Assembly: GCA_038326655.1 (NCBI GenBank)
Contig: JBBQKG010000008.1
Location: 1 to 64,000, forward strand
DNA length: 64,000 bases
Direction of reading: 5' to 3'
Source: JBBQKG01 sp038326655
GTDB lineage: Bacteria; Actinomycetota; Thermoleophilia; Solirubrobacterales; JBBDJG01
Below are positions 50,536 to 59,382 of the stretch, piece after piece. The translations under genes were made by a program, and so were the position numbers. The notes beneath the pieces are model-generated. The model had not been told where the DNA came from. It worked only from the letters and a program-made list of their open reading frames with translations, and did no database searches. The first letter of the stretch is position 1; every line of letters starts with the position of its first letter.

Positions 50536-51954
50536 ATGCCTCGCCGCACGAAGATCGTTGCCACGCTGGGACCGGCCACGCGGAATCCGGAGATCCTCGC
50601 CGGCGTGATCTCGGTCGGCGCAGACGTGCTTCGCCTCAACTTCTCGCACGGCACGCGCGAGTCCCATGTCGAGCTGATCGAGATCGCGCGTGGCGCGGCC
50701 GAGCGGGCGGGGCGCGAGATCGCGCTGCTCGGGGACCTGCCGGGGCCGAAGCTGAGGCTCGGCGACATCGACGGCGACGTAATCCAGCTGCGGCACGGGC
50801 AGTCGCTGGTGCTCACCACCGGTGATGCCCAGGGGCGCCGCGACGCGATTCCCGTGGCGTGGGCCGGACTCCCCCAGGCCGTCAGCGCGAACGACGTGAT
50901 CTATCTCGCGGACGGCTCGATCAGGCTGCGGGTACGGGAGACCGACGGGAGCGACGTCCTCACCAAGGTCGAGACCGGCGGCACCGTCACGTCCCATCAG
51001 GGCATGAACCTACCCGGTGCCGAGGCCGTGCCCTCGGCGCTGGGGCAGGCGGACTTCGACTGGATCGACTTCTGCTGCGGACGAGGCGTCGACCTGATCG
51101 CGGTCTCCTTCGTACGCAGCGCCGCGGACATCGAGGGCGTCACCGCACGGCTCGCCGAGCGCGGCGCCGACATCCCAGTGATCGCGAAGATCGAGAAGCG
51201 CGAGGCCACCGAGGCAGCGGAGGAGATCATCGCGGCCGCCACCGGCGGGATCATGGTCGCGCGCGGCGACCTCGGGATCGAGCTGCCGATCGAGAGGATC
51301 CCGATCATGCAGAAGCGGCTGCTCGCGATCGCTGGCCGCCAGGCGAAACCCTCGATCACGGCCACGCAGATGCTCGCCTCGATGGTCCGCTCGACGCGTC
51401 CCACCCGGGCCGAGGCGACCGACGTCGCTAATGCGATCTTCGACGGCACCGACGCGCTGATGCTCTCGGAGGAGACCGCGGTCGGCCAGCACCCCGTCAA
51501 GGCGGTCCAGATGATGGCGCGGATCGCGGAGGAGACCGAGCAGGAGCTGCCGTATGCCGACTGGCTTGCCCGCCGCACCGAGCGTGCCCCCGGCGACGTG
51601 GCCGACACCGTGTCGTACAACGCGGTCCGGGCGGCGTACCAGCTCGGCCTTGCCGCGCTCGTGGTCCCGACCCGCTCGGGCCGCACGGCGAGGCTCGTGT
51701 CCGCGAACCGGCCCAGCGTGCCCGTGCTCGCGTTGTGCCCCCGTCGCGAGACCGTTCGCCGGCTCAACCTCCTCTTCGGCGTGCACTCCGCCTACAACGA
51801 GGAGCCCGACACTCTCGACCAGCTGCTTACCGAGTGCGCCGAGCGTGCCAAGCAGGAAAAGCTCGCCAAGTCGGGGGACCTGATCGGGATCACCGCAGGC
51901 CTCGGGGGGCAGCGGCTCGGCACGAACCTCTTCGAGGTTCACCGGGTCCCCTGA
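50536..51954 (+). CDS. pyk: Pyruvate kinase
   Basis: A 472-residue glycolytic enzyme converting phosphoenolpyruvate and ADP to pyruvate and ATP. Signatures: RRTKIVATLGPATRNPEIL, LRLNFSHGTRESH, the active IPVIAKIEKREATE, GIMVARGDLGIELP, and the ITATQMLASMVRSTRPTRAE catalytic loop. A C-terminal effector domain is present. I use the ATG at 50536. A TTG at 50524 would couple it to the preceding gene by overlap. Confidence 0.95.
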   Translation: MPRRTKIVATLGPATRNPEILAGVISVGADVLRLNFSHGTRESHVELIEIARGAAERAGREIALLGDLPGPKLRLGDIDGDVIQLRHGQSLVLTTGDAQGRRDAIPVAWAGLPQAVSANDVIYLADGSIRLRVRETDGSDVLTKVETGGTVTSHQGMNLPGAEAVPSALGQADFDWIDFCCGRGVDLIAVSFVRSAADIEGVTARLAERGADIPVIAKIEKREATEAAEEIIAAATGGIMVARGDLGIELPIERIPIMQKRLLAIAGRQAKPSITATQMLASMVRSTRPTRAEATDVANAIFDGTDALMLSEETAVGQHPVKAVQMMARIAEETEQELPYADWLARRTERAPGDVADTVSYNAVRAAYQLGLAALVVPTRSGRTARLVSANRPSVPVLALCPRRETVRRLNLLFGVHSAYNEEPDTLDQLLTECAERAKQEKLAKSGDLIGITAGLGGQRLGTNLFEVHRVP

Positions 51955-51966
51955 CCCGCCCGGGTC
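51953..51966. terminator. Short hairpin between converging genes
   Basis: GACCCG and CGGGTC around CC, directly at the pyk stop and just before the end of the converging propeller fragment. A 6-bp stem only, so weak. Confidence 0.3.
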
Positions 51967-51969
51967 TTG

Positions 51970-52236
51970 CTACGGCTCGATCCGCGTGACGGTCGAGTCG
52001 GCGACGTTCGCGACCCAGACCGAGCCGACGGCGACCGTGTTCGTGCGGGGATCGATCCGCTCCACGGTGCCGCCGGCCTGATCGACGACCCAGACCAGCC
52101 CGAAGCCGGCCGCGACCGCGACAGGCCTGCCCCCGACCGGGATCGTCGCGGCCACATGCGGGGTCGCGGCTGCGCTCGCCGCCGGCGTCAGCACCACGGC
52201 GAGACTCGCCAGCAAGACACGCAAGCCCCTGCCCAC
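51970..52236 (-). CDS. Truncated secreted YVTN/beta-propeller fragment
   Basis: An 88-residue protein with a signal-like helix (LRVLLASLAVVLTPAASAA) followed by about one and a half propeller repeats: FGLVWVVDQAGGTVERIDP then SVWVANVADSTVTRIEP. A real propeller needs six to eight such repeats. The junction RTNTVAVGSVWV skips the expected spacer, as if internal repeats had been deleted. The intact propeller gene at 54719 shares the repeat style (SVWVSNQADSTVTRVD). The two copies flank the two-component system. It is probably a remnant. Confidence 0.52.
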   Translation of the reverse strand: MGRGLRVLLASLAVVLTPAASAAATPHVAATIPVGGRPVAVAAGFGLVWVVDQAGGTVERIDPRTNTVAVGSVWVANVADSTVTRIEP

Positions 52237-52246
52237 CAGACCGAGC

Positions 52247-53716
52247 CTAGACGCGATGTGGCGCGAAATCCGGGCGCTGGCCCGGGAGCTCGAAGCGGAT
52301 CCGCGCGCCGCCGCCGGGCTGTGCCTCGGCCCAGATCCGGCCGCCATGGGCCTCCACGATCGCACGCGCGATCGGGAGGCCCAGCCCGCTTCCGCCGTGG
52401 TCGCGGTCACGTCCCTCGTCGGTTCGGTGGAAGCGGTCGAAGATGCGCTCGAGCTGCTCAGGTGGGATGCCCGGGCCGGTGTCGCCGACCGAGAACTCGA
52501 TCCACCCGGTGCGCGCGCCGACCGAGAGCGTGATGCGATCGCCCGGCACGGTGTGGCGGATCGCGTTGCGCACGAGGTTCCGGAACACCTGCGTGAGCCG
52601 CTCGGGGTCGGCGTAGAGGGTGCCCTCGTGGAGACCCTCGAGCCGGTAGTCACGCTCGCCGAGCAGCGGCAGGTCGCGCTCGAGGTCCTGCAGGTACTCG
52701 TCGAGGTCGAGCGGCCTGGGGCGCACCAGCTCGCCGGATTCCGCCTTCGCGAGCGAGAGCATGTCGTCGACAAGCCGGTTCATCTGGTCGAGCTCGCGCA
52801 GGAGCATGTCGGTCACGCGCCGGCGCTCCTCTGGATCTTGGCCCACCCGGCGCAGGAGCTCGGTCTGGCCGCGCAGCACGGTGAGCGGGGTGCGCAGCTC
52901 GTGCGAAGCGTCGGAGACGAACTCGCGCTGGCGCCGGAAGGCGGCTTCGAGCCGGTCGAGCATGTGGTCGAAGGACTCCCCGAGGACGTTCACCTCGTCG
53001 GCGGAGTGAACCTCGCCGATCCGGTGGGACAGGTCACCGGCGTCGACCGCGGAGGCGACCGACGCCATCCGCCTCAGTGGCCGCGTGATCAGTGTCGCAA
53101 GCCATGCCGCGACCGCAAGCGCGACCACGAGCGCGATCGCGCCCACCAGCAGCAACGTGTTCCTGAGCACGGACTGGGCGCGGGTGATCGGCGCGCGCGG
53201 GTCAGCGACGCGGAAAGTGCCGATCCGCTTTCCGTGCGCTTCGATCGGGCGGCTGTAGGCGCGGAGCGCCCCCGTCTCCTCGGTGTCGACGTCGGCGAAG
53301 CCGGTCGGAGCAACGATCAGGCTGACTCTGCCGGCGTCGTCCTTCCGCGCGCCCAACTCCTTGTCGGACCCGGCGTGCTCGCGCTCGACCTCGCGCTGGA
53401 CCACCTGCTTCTCGTTGGTGATGTCGGCGCCCCCGCTCACCTCGATGACGAAGATGCGCGACTCGGGGTGGTATGTCTGGGACGAGATGAACTTACGCGC
53501 GGCACGGTTCAGCGCGGCAGGACTGCCGGCGTTGTCCAGCGCTTCCTGCCGGAACTCCGCGAACTGCTCCCTGAGGTTCGAGTCGATCCGGTTCTGGAGG
53601 TCCGAGCCGGTGCGCTGGTGCAGGGCGAAGAAGCTTCCGGCCAGAGACCCGATCGTGACGAGCGCGATCGCCGCTGCCAGCCGGGACCGCATGCTGCCGA
53701 AGAGCCGCCTACGCAC
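52247..53716 (-). CDS. Two-component sensor histidine kinase
   Basis: A 489-residue kinase with TM1 at about 10-28, an extracellular sensor of about 140 residues, TM2 (LLLVGAIALVVALAVAAWLA), a HAMP domain (ITRPLRRMASVASAVDAGDL), the H-box SDASHELRTPLTVL, then VRNAIRH (N-box), GDTGPGIP and GSGLGLPIARAIVEAHGG. The GTG at 53716 overlaps the stop of the response regulator gene. It belongs with that regulator. The extracellular signal is unknown. Nothing links it to the phosphate genes. Confidence 0.91.
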   Translation of the reverse strand: MRRRLFGSMRSRLAAAIALVTIGSLAGSFFALHQRTGSDLQNRIDSNLREQFAEFRQEALDNAGSPAALNRAARKFISSQTYHPESRIFVIEVSGGADITNEKQVVQREVEREHAGSDKELGARKDDAGRVSLIVAPTGFADVDTEETGALRAYSRPIEAHGKRIGTFRVADPRAPITRAQSVLRNTLLLVGAIALVVALAVAAWLATLITRPLRRMASVASAVDAGDLSHRIGEVHSADEVNVLGESFDHMLDRLEAAFRRQREFVSDASHELRTPLTVLRGQTELLRRVGQDPEERRRVTDMLLRELDQMNRLVDDMLSLAKAESGELVRPRPLDLDEYLQDLERDLPLLGERDYRLEGLHEGTLYADPERLTQVFRNLVRNAIRHTVPGDRITLSVGARTGWIEFSVGDTGPGIPPEQLERIFDRFHRTDEGRDRDHGGSGLGLPIARAIVEAHGGRIWAEAQPGGGARIRFELPGQRPDFAPHRV

Positions 53717-54386
53717 GCGGCGCCACGAGTCGGTACCCAGCCGAGCGCACGGTCTCGATCGGCACCGGCCCTTCGCCTCCCTCGAGCTTCTTTCGCAGGT
53801 ACCCGATGTAGACCTCGAGCACGTTCGTGCCGGGGTCGTAGTCGTAGCCCCAGACAGCATTGAGGATCTGGCTGCGCGACAGCACCTGGTTGGGATGACG
53901 CATGAGGTAGGCGAGCAGCTCGAACTCCCGCGCGGTGAGCCGCACCTCGCGGCCCGCCCGCTCGACGGCGCGGGTCCTGAAGTCGAGTTTGATGTCGGCC
54001 GCTTCGAGCACGGCCGCCTCGCGCTGGCCGGGGCGCCGCAGGTGCGCCCTGATGCGCGCGAGCAGCTCGTCGAACGAGAAGGGCTTCACCACGTAGTCGT
54101 TCGCGCCCATGTCGAGGCCGTGAACCTTCTGGTCGGTCTCGCCCACCGCGGTGAGCATGATCACGGGCAGCTCCGAGTCGCGGGCGCGAAGCTCCTCGAG
54201 CACCTCCAGCCCGTTCTTCGCCGGAAGCAGGACGTCGAGCAGCACGAGCCCGTAGTCGCCGGTGAGGGCCTCGACGAGGCCTGATGCGCCATCGTGCTTG
54301 GAGGTGACCGCATAGCCCTCGGCGCGCAGGCCGCGCTCGATGAAATCGGCGATCGAGCGCTCGTCTTCGACGATCAGGATTCGCAT
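53709..54386 (-). CDS. OmpR-type response regulator, partner of the adjacent kinase
   Basis: A 225-residue regulator. The receiver domain has acidic residues in ILIVEDERS, the phospho-acceptor Asp in LVLLDVLLPAKNG and Lys in YVVKPFSFDEL. The winged helix follows (LTAREFELLAYLMRHPNQVL, with NVLEVYIGYLRKKLE as recognition helix). The ATG at 54386 is the canonical start. The frame extends upstream without domain content. It overlaps the kinase gene and is probably co-expressed with it. Confidence 0.92.
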   Translation of the reverse strand: MRILIVEDERSIADFIERGLRAEGYAVTSKHDGASGLVEALTGDYGLVLLDVLLPAKNGLEVLEELRARDSELPVIMLTAVGETDQKVHGLDMGANDYVVKPFSFDELLARIRAHLRRPGQREAAVLEAADIKLDFRTRAVERAGREVRLTAREFELLAYLMRHPNQVLSRSQILNAVWGYDYDPGTNVLEVYIGYLRKKLEGGEGPVPIETVRSAGYRLVAPRA

Positions 54387-54501
54387 TCGGTCCAGCAATG
54401 CTAGGACGCCGGACGGTCCTCGCGGGATATCTAAGCAACCTCTCACCCACGAGATCGGCATACTGTCGGCCGGAACCGCACTGGAACGCTCGAGCAGTCA
54501 C

Positions 54502-54702
54502 GTGGAGGAGAGAACCGAGGAAACGTTGCGCGAGCTCGTCTCGACGATGAGACGATCCGCCGCGCGACGTTCCGGGGCACCGGGCCGGGCCGAGCTGGTG
54601 GAGAGCTTCGGCAAGGCGCGCGTGGCGCTCGAATCCGCAGCGCGCGAGATCACGGCGCTGCGCGAGCGGGTCACCCCGCCACGGCGAAGCGTCCGCGACT
54701 AG
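54502..54702 (+). CDS. Possible small hypothetical protein
   Basis: A 66-residue charged helical stretch (VEERTEETLRELVSTMRRSA, then RAELVESFGKARVALESAA) in a region of otherwise unused sequence between the two-component system and the propeller gene. GTG start with no clear ribosome binding site. It may be a real small protein, but support is limited to codon character and amphipathic pattern. Confidence 0.35.
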   Translation: MEERTEETLRELVSTMRRSAARRSGAPGRAELVESFGKARVALESAAREITALRERVTPPRRSVRD

Positions 54703-54718
54703 CCCGGTAGCGCCTCCG

Positions 54719-55639
54719 CTAGGGCTTGATCCGGGCGAGCTGGTTCGAGTGAGCCAGCGGGGCCCACACCGACCCGAAGCCCACCGCGACGTCGGCCGGC
54801 GCGTATGCCTTGGTGTCGATCTCGTCGGTCTGCTTGTTGTCCTTGGGATCGATGCGCCCGACCGAGTTGCTGTTGGTCTCCGACACCCACACCGCACCGA
54901 AGCCGGTGGCTACGTCCGAGGGAGCCTGTCCCTTGACCTTGATCGTCGCGACCACCTTGTTCGTGGCCGGGTCGATGCGCGAAACCGTGTCGTCGTTTGC
55001 ATTCGTGACCCAGACGCCGCCCTCACCGACGGCCACGTCCGTCGGATTCGCGCCAACCTTGATCGTGGCAACGACCTTGTTGGCCTTCGCGTCGACGCGC
55101 GTAACGGTGCTGTCGGCCTGGTTCGACACCCACACCGAGCCATTCGCAGCCGTGAGCCCGGCGGGCTGCTGGCCCACCTTGACCGGCCGGCCGGCAATCC
55201 GGCGCTTCACGGGGTCGATGCGCTGGATCGTTCCGGCGCCCGCCTGCGTGAGCCACACCGCGCCGTCGCCGAAGGTGATCTCGGAGCCGGCGATCCCCCC
55301 GATGCGCTTGACGATCCTGTTGCGGGAGGGGTCGATCACGTCCACCTCGTTCGAGAGGTTGGCCGCCACCCAGAGCGCGTTTTCGCCCGCCGCGATGCTG
55401 CCGGCGCCCTGACCGGCGATGATGAACTTCTTCAGCGCGAGCGCGTTCGTCTTCGGGTCGACCCGCCCGACCGCGTCGTCGTTGACCACCCAGACCGCGT
55501 TGTATGCCGCGACCACGTCGGATGGATCCTGGCCCACCGTGATCTTCTTCTGGACCTTCGGGCCGTTGCTTCCGCAGCCCGCCCCGATCAGGGCGAGCGC
55601 CGCCACGGCGAGCACGCTGAAGACGATCCTGCGTTTCAC
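54719..55639 (-). CDS. YVTN/NHL-type beta-propeller lipoprotein
   Basis: A 306-residue lipoprotein. The leader ends ALIGAGC, with the Cys at about residue 22, and seven propeller blades follow, each of the form V-G-x-x-P-x-x-V-A...WV-x-N...V-x-R-I-D-P, for example NPTDVAVGEGGVWVTNAND. Such proteins often act as extracellular binding scaffolds or lactonases. It is encoded next to the two-component system, so it could help sense an extracellular signal. GTG start at 55639. Confidence 0.84.
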   Translation of the reverse strand: MKRRIVFSVLAVAALALIGAGCGSNGPKVQKKITVGQDPSDVVAAYNAVWVVNDDAVGRVDPKTNALALKKFIIAGQGAGSIAAGENALWVAANLSNEVDVIDPSRNRIVKRIGGIAGSEITFGDGAVWLTQAGAGTIQRIDPVKRRIAGRPVKVGQQPAGLTAANGSVWVSNQADSTVTRVDAKANKVVATIKVGANPTDVAVGEGGVWVTNANDDTVSRIDPATNKVVATIKVKGQAPSDVATGFGAVWVSETNSNSVGRIDPKDNKQTDEIDTKAYAPADVAVGFGSVWAPLAHSNQLARIKP

Positions 55640-55715
55640 GGCTCGGGAGCATATGTGACCCTGACGCCGGTGGTTCCGCTCCCGCGGCCCTCCGGGGCGA
55701 GCCTTGCGCATGCCC

Positions 55716-56315
55716 TTACGCCAATCCGCTCAGGCCTCGCTCGATCAGCACCGCACCGATCAGCGTGAAGAGCACCGCGAGGATGCGCCGGTTGTGCCTC
55801 AGCAGCCACGCCCGGGCCGCGCCGAGCGTCGCGGCGGAGCGTTGCGGCGACGCCGCGTACACGGCGATCGGGGCAAGCACGCCGAGCAGGAGCAGGAATC
55901 CGAACACGCCGAGCGCGACGACGCTCTGCCTGGCCGTCACATCCGAGCGGCTGATCTCGCTGAGGCCGGCCAGGTAGATCGCGAGCCGCTTTATGTTCGT
56001 GGCCTCGACGAGCAGGCCGAACGCGTAGGCGCGCGCCGGTCCGAGCCGCTCGATCACGGCCATCCATCCGGGCGGCGGCGCATCCGGGTCAGGCTCGCCG
56101 AGCGCCTGCTTGACGCCTACCAGCACGAGCAGCACGCCGAGCGTCAGCTCGAGGGTGTTGACGATCTGCGACGACTCCGCGTCGGCGACCGAGCCCGGGC
56201 CGAAGACCACGAGCGCGACCGCGCCGACGGCGGCGAGCACCGACGCGATCCCCGCGACGTAGGCTAGAGCGTTCGCGAGGGGCCGTCGCGAGAACAGCAG
56301 CGCGATGCAGGCCAC
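55716..56315 (-). CDS. GAP/LysE-like membrane protein (Sap family)
   Basis: About 200 residues with six hydrophobic helices. The pattern RRPLANALAYVAGIASVLAA, a cytoplasmic loop with LGPARAYAFGLLVEATNIKR, and three further helices match GAP/sulfolipid-1-addressing (Sap)-like transporters related to LysE. The conserved protein clearly continues upstream through LIPLGLAGAISPVAIV to about 56384, but that stretch has no ATG, GTG or TTG. The first canonical start is GTG 56315, inside helix 1. Either a rare start or a sequence change is involved. Confidence 0.66.
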   Translation of the reverse strand: MACIALLFSRRPLANALAYVAGIASVLAAVGAVALVVFGPGSVADAESSQIVNTLELTLGVLLVLVGVKQALGEPDPDAPPPGWMAVIERLGPARAYAFGLLVEATNIKRLAIYLAGLSEISRSDVTARQSVVALGVFGFLLLLGVLAPIAVYAASPQRSAATLGAARAWLLRHNRRILAVLFTLIGAVLIERGLSGLA

Positions 56316-56426
56316 GATCGCAACCGGCGAGATCGCGCCCGCGAGCCCCAGCGGGATCAGCCTGGCAAGTAGGTCGGCGACCGAGAGAGGCTATACAGCC
56401 GGTGTCGACCAACCGAAGGGGGCACG

Positions 56427-57236
56427 ATGGACTACGAGACCTTGATCTACGATCAGCACGACCACGTCGTCACGCTGACCTACAACCGGCCGGATCAGCA
56501 CAACGCGATCAGCCGCCTGATGAACGACGAGCTGCACCACGCATGGCAGCGCTTCCGCGACGACGACGAGGCGTTCGTGCTCGTGATCACCGGCGCGGGC
56601 GACACCACGTTCTCGGCCGGCTGGGATCTCCAGGATGCCTCGCAGCTCGAGGAGCTCGGCGACTGGGACGAGTTCCGTGTCCATGTTTTCAACTCGCCCG
56701 GTGAGTGCGGCTACACCCGCCGCGTCGACGTGTTCAAGCCGGTGATCGCCGCCGTGAACGGCTACGCGTTTGCGGCGGGCCTCGAGACGGCGCTGCTCGC
56801 GGACATCCGGATCGCCGCCGAGAACGCCGAGTTCGGCGCGCTCGAGCGGCGGTGGAACATCGTCGGGGGCGACGGCATGACCGTGCGGCTCCCCCTGGTG
56901 GTCGGCTTCGCTCGCGCGATGGAGCTGATCATCACGGGGCGGCGCATCGACGTCCGCGAGGCGGAGCGCATCGGGCTCGTGAACGAGGTCGTGCCGGCCG
57001 GGATGGCGCTGGCGCGCGCCCAAAAGCTCGCCCACCAGATCGCCGCGCTGCCCCAGGGCGCGATTCGCTCCGACAAGGAGAGCGTGATCCGGGGTGTCGG
57101 GCGGACCTACGAGGAGCGGCTGCGGATCGAGGCGGAGCTGACGATGTCGATGTTCATGCGCCGGGACTCGCACACGATCGGCGCAGGCGCGTTCAAGCGG
57201 GGCGAGCGTCCCGAGTGGCCGAATCACGGCCTGTAG
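56427..57236 (+). CDS. Enoyl-CoA hydratase/isomerase (crotonase) family protein
   Basis: A 269-residue crotonase. TYNRPDQHNAISRLMND opens the fold, and the oxyanion segments are TFSAGWDLQDASQ and VNGYAFAAGLETALLADIRI. The catalytic Glu region reads ALERRWNIVGGDG. It acts on an unknown acyl-CoA. It is distinct from the crotonase at 33857 and stands alone. Its last 44 bases overlap the end of the converging GST gene. Confidence 0.87.
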   Translation: MDYETLIYDQHDHVVTLTYNRPDQHNAISRLMNDELHHAWQRFRDDDEAFVLVITGAGDTTFSAGWDLQDASQLEELGDWDEFRVHVFNSPGECGYTRRVDVFKPVIAAVNGYAFAAGLETALLADIRIAAENAEFGALERRWNIVGGDGMTVRLPLVVGFARAMELIITGRRIDVREAERIGLVNEVVPAGMALARAQKLAHQIAALPQGAIRSDKESVIRGVGRTYEERLRIEAELTMSMFMRRDSHTIGAGAFKRGERPEWPNHGL

Positions 57237-57954
57237 CGAGCCACTCCCGCGGCAGGAACGGCGGAACTTCGATCGGCCAATGCGGAAGCAGCCGGCGCGC
57301 CAGGCGCTCGGCGGGACGGCCCTCGATCTCCGGCTTGAGGTCGTCGAAGGACAGCAGGACGCGCACCGTCGTGCCGATCTGGCAGTCGGCGGCGTTCGGC
57401 TCGTCGGTGCCGATCACGCCGGCGTCGATCAGAGCGTCGACGTGGTCGAGCTTGCCCGCGAGCTCGCGGGCGTCGCGCTCGACCGTCGCGTCGTCGGCGC
57501 CGATCATCGCCGCAAAGAGGCGCGCGAGGGGCAGGTTCGCCCTCGCCTGCAGCCCTGGCGCGGGCATCGGCGAGAGCTCCGCCAGCTGCCGTCGCAGCGC
57601 CGCCTGACGCCCGAGACCCCAGCGATACATGCGGCGCGGCACGGGCTGCAGGTCCCGCTCGCCCCAGGCCTCTGCCTGCTCGACCGCGGCTCGCCTGTCC
57701 GCCGGAAACAACGCCGGCTCCGGGCGGAGCCGATCGAGCGCGCGGGAGATCCGAATTGATCCCTGGACGCGCCGGCCGTCGATCCGAAGGGCCGGCACCG
57801 TGCCTCCGTGAAAGCCGGCCAGCCGCAGGAGCACCGGATGCAGTCCCGGCTGGAGGTCGACGACGCGATGCTCGATGCCCTTCCGCTCCAGCATCAGTCG
57901 CGCGGCATGTCCGGGGTGGGACACCGACAGCGAATAGAGCTTTGCCGCGGCCAT
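57193..57954 (-). CDS. Glutathione S-transferase-like protein
   Basis: A 253-residue protein with an N-terminal thioredoxin-like domain (KLYSLSVSHPGHAARLMLER, then GGTVPALRIDGRRVQGSIRI with the cis-Pro and Ser) and a C-terminal helical domain. Actinobacteria generally use mycothiol, so the thiol partner may not be glutathione. It converges with the crotonase gene with overlapping 3' ends. Confidence 0.8.
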   Translation of the reverse strand: MAAAKLYSLSVSHPGHAARLMLERKGIEHRVVDLQPGLHPVLLRLAGFHGGTVPALRIDGRRVQGSIRISRALDRLRPEPALFPADRRAAVEQAEAWGERDLQPVPRRMYRWGLGRQAALRRQLAELSPMPAPGLQARANLPLARLFAAMIGADDATVERDARELAGKLDHVDALIDAGVIGTDEPNAADCQIGTTVRVLLSFDDLKPEIEGRPAERLARRLLPHWPIEVPPFLPREWLATGRDSATRDARPA

Positions 57955-58066
57955 CAGGCCGTCAGCACCTTCACGTTGACCGCCGCCGGTGCTCAGTACT
58001 CCGATCCGTCATCGCAACTCCTCTCCCGCTGGCCCGGTCTCGAGATGACACATGCCCGATGGACAA

Positions 58067-58092
58067 GAGAGGGCGACCGTGGCCGCCCTCTC
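58067..58092 (-). terminator. Hairpin downstream of the beta-helix gene
   Basis: A 9-bp stem GAGAGGGCG with its complement CGCCCTCTC around an 8-base loop, 22 bases after the stop of the minus-strand gene at 58115. The remaining bases between 57955 and 58114 show nothing else. Confidence 0.5.
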
Positions 58093-58114
58093 GATCCGCG
58101 CTGTCCGGGCCGCT

Positions 58115-59311
58115 CTAGTCGCCGTTGCCGTGGTGCTTGCCGTGGTGCTTTCGGTGGTGTGTGCGGTGGCCCTTGCGATCGTGATCGCCGCCCTCGCCAC
58201 CGTGGTGGCCCTGACCGGCTCCTCCGTGCCGCTCGCTGCAGAGGCCGTCCGGATTGGACCTGTCGCAACGGTTTCCGAAGAAGTCGTTCGTCCCGTTCCC
58301 GTCCCAGAGGATGTCGACGGGCGAGTTGCCGAACGCGCGGTTGAACCTGATCGTGTTGCCCTCGGCGACGAGATCACCTGCGGGGCCGGGGACTGCGCTG
58401 ATCACGATTCCGGCCGAGGCGGATGTGTCGCCGGAGGGTTGATTGTCGTTGGCCGTGTTGCCGGCCAGATCGATCTTGCCGGCACCCAGGATCGCGATGC
58501 CGATGCCCGACACCGGCGCTCCGTCCTCTCCCGGGCAGGCGGCATTGTTGTGGTTGGCGGAGTTGTGCTCCACCGTCCAGTCCTCGTTGCCGGCACCGGT
58601 GTTCAGGAAGAGGACGCCGATGCAGTTGTCGGCGACCTCGTTGTCCCTGATCGTCCCGTGCGAGGCGTCACGCACGAAGATCCCCATGCCGGCGTTCCCG
58701 GTCGAGAGGTTGTCCCGCACGAGCGCGTTCGCCTGCGGCGAGTCACCCACGTAGATGCCTGCCTCTCCGTTGCCGTCCGTGAAGTTGTGCCAGTACCGGC
58801 CGCCGGTCGTGTTGAACGCGACGATGCCGTACTCCGGGTTGTTCTGTGCGTGCACGTCGCTCACGCGCTGGTCCTGCGTGCCGAAGAAGAACACGCCGCC
58901 GCCGGTGAAATTGCGCACGGTCAGGTCCTTCACCCGCACGTCGGCGACATGGTTGTTGACCACCGGAGGGTCATTCGGGTTGGCCGGCAGGGTCGCGTCG
59001 GTGACGCAGACGCCGCTCACGCCCTGGCCGCCGCAGATCGGGTCGACCGAGCCCGAGCCGCTCCCAGGCTCGATGATCGTCTCGTCCGCGCCCGCGCCCT
59101 TCAGGGTGATGCCATCCTTCTTGATCTGGACGTTCTCCTGATATGTCCCCGGGGCAAGCTTGATCGTGTCATAGGTCCCGGCACTGTCGATCGCGGCCTG
59201 GATCGACTCGCCCGGCGACACCTTGATCACGTCGGCCGCGGCCGGACCGGAGAAGATCGCCGATACGAACGCTGCGAGCACGGCTGCCGCGAGAATCTTC
59301 CTGACTCTCAT
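58115..59311 (-). CDS. Secreted parallel beta-helix repeat protein with a His-rich tail
   Basis: A 398-residue exported protein. A signal peptide (residues 1-26, ending GPAAAD) is followed by the PbH1-type entry SPGESIQAAIDSAGTYDTIK, then about ten right-handed beta-helix coils rich in Asn and Gly (for example GIFVRDASHGTIRDNEVADN). The fold is that of carbohydrate-binding or carbohydrate-cutting proteins, but no lyase active site is evident. The last 40 residues are a tail of His, Gly, Lys and Asp (THHRKHHGKHHGNGD) that could bind metals. It is a single gene, and a hairpin follows it. Confidence 0.82.
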   Translation of the reverse strand: MRVRKILAAAVLAAFVSAIFSGPAAADVIKVSPGESIQAAIDSAGTYDTIKLAPGTYQENVQIKKDGITLKGAGADETIIEPGSGSGSVDPICGGQGVSGVCVTDATLPANPNDPPVVNNHVADVRVKDLTVRNFTGGGVFFFGTQDQRVSDVHAQNNPEYGIVAFNTTGGRYWHNFTDGNGEAGIYVGDSPQANALVRDNLSTGNAGMGIFVRDASHGTIRDNEVADNCIGVLFLNTGAGNEDWTVEHNSANHNNAACPGEDGAPVSGIGIAILGAGKIDLAGNTANDNQPSGDTSASAGIVISAVPGPAGDLVAEGNTIRFNRAFGNSPVDILWDGNGTNDFFGNRCDRSNPDGLCSERHGGAGQGHHGGEGGDHDRKGHRTHHRKHHGKHHGNGD

Positions 59312-59382
59312 TCCTAGCGCCTCCTGTGGGTTGCGTTCCCTTGCAGGGCGCACCCTACTCCGGCTGAGCGCGTGTCATCCCC

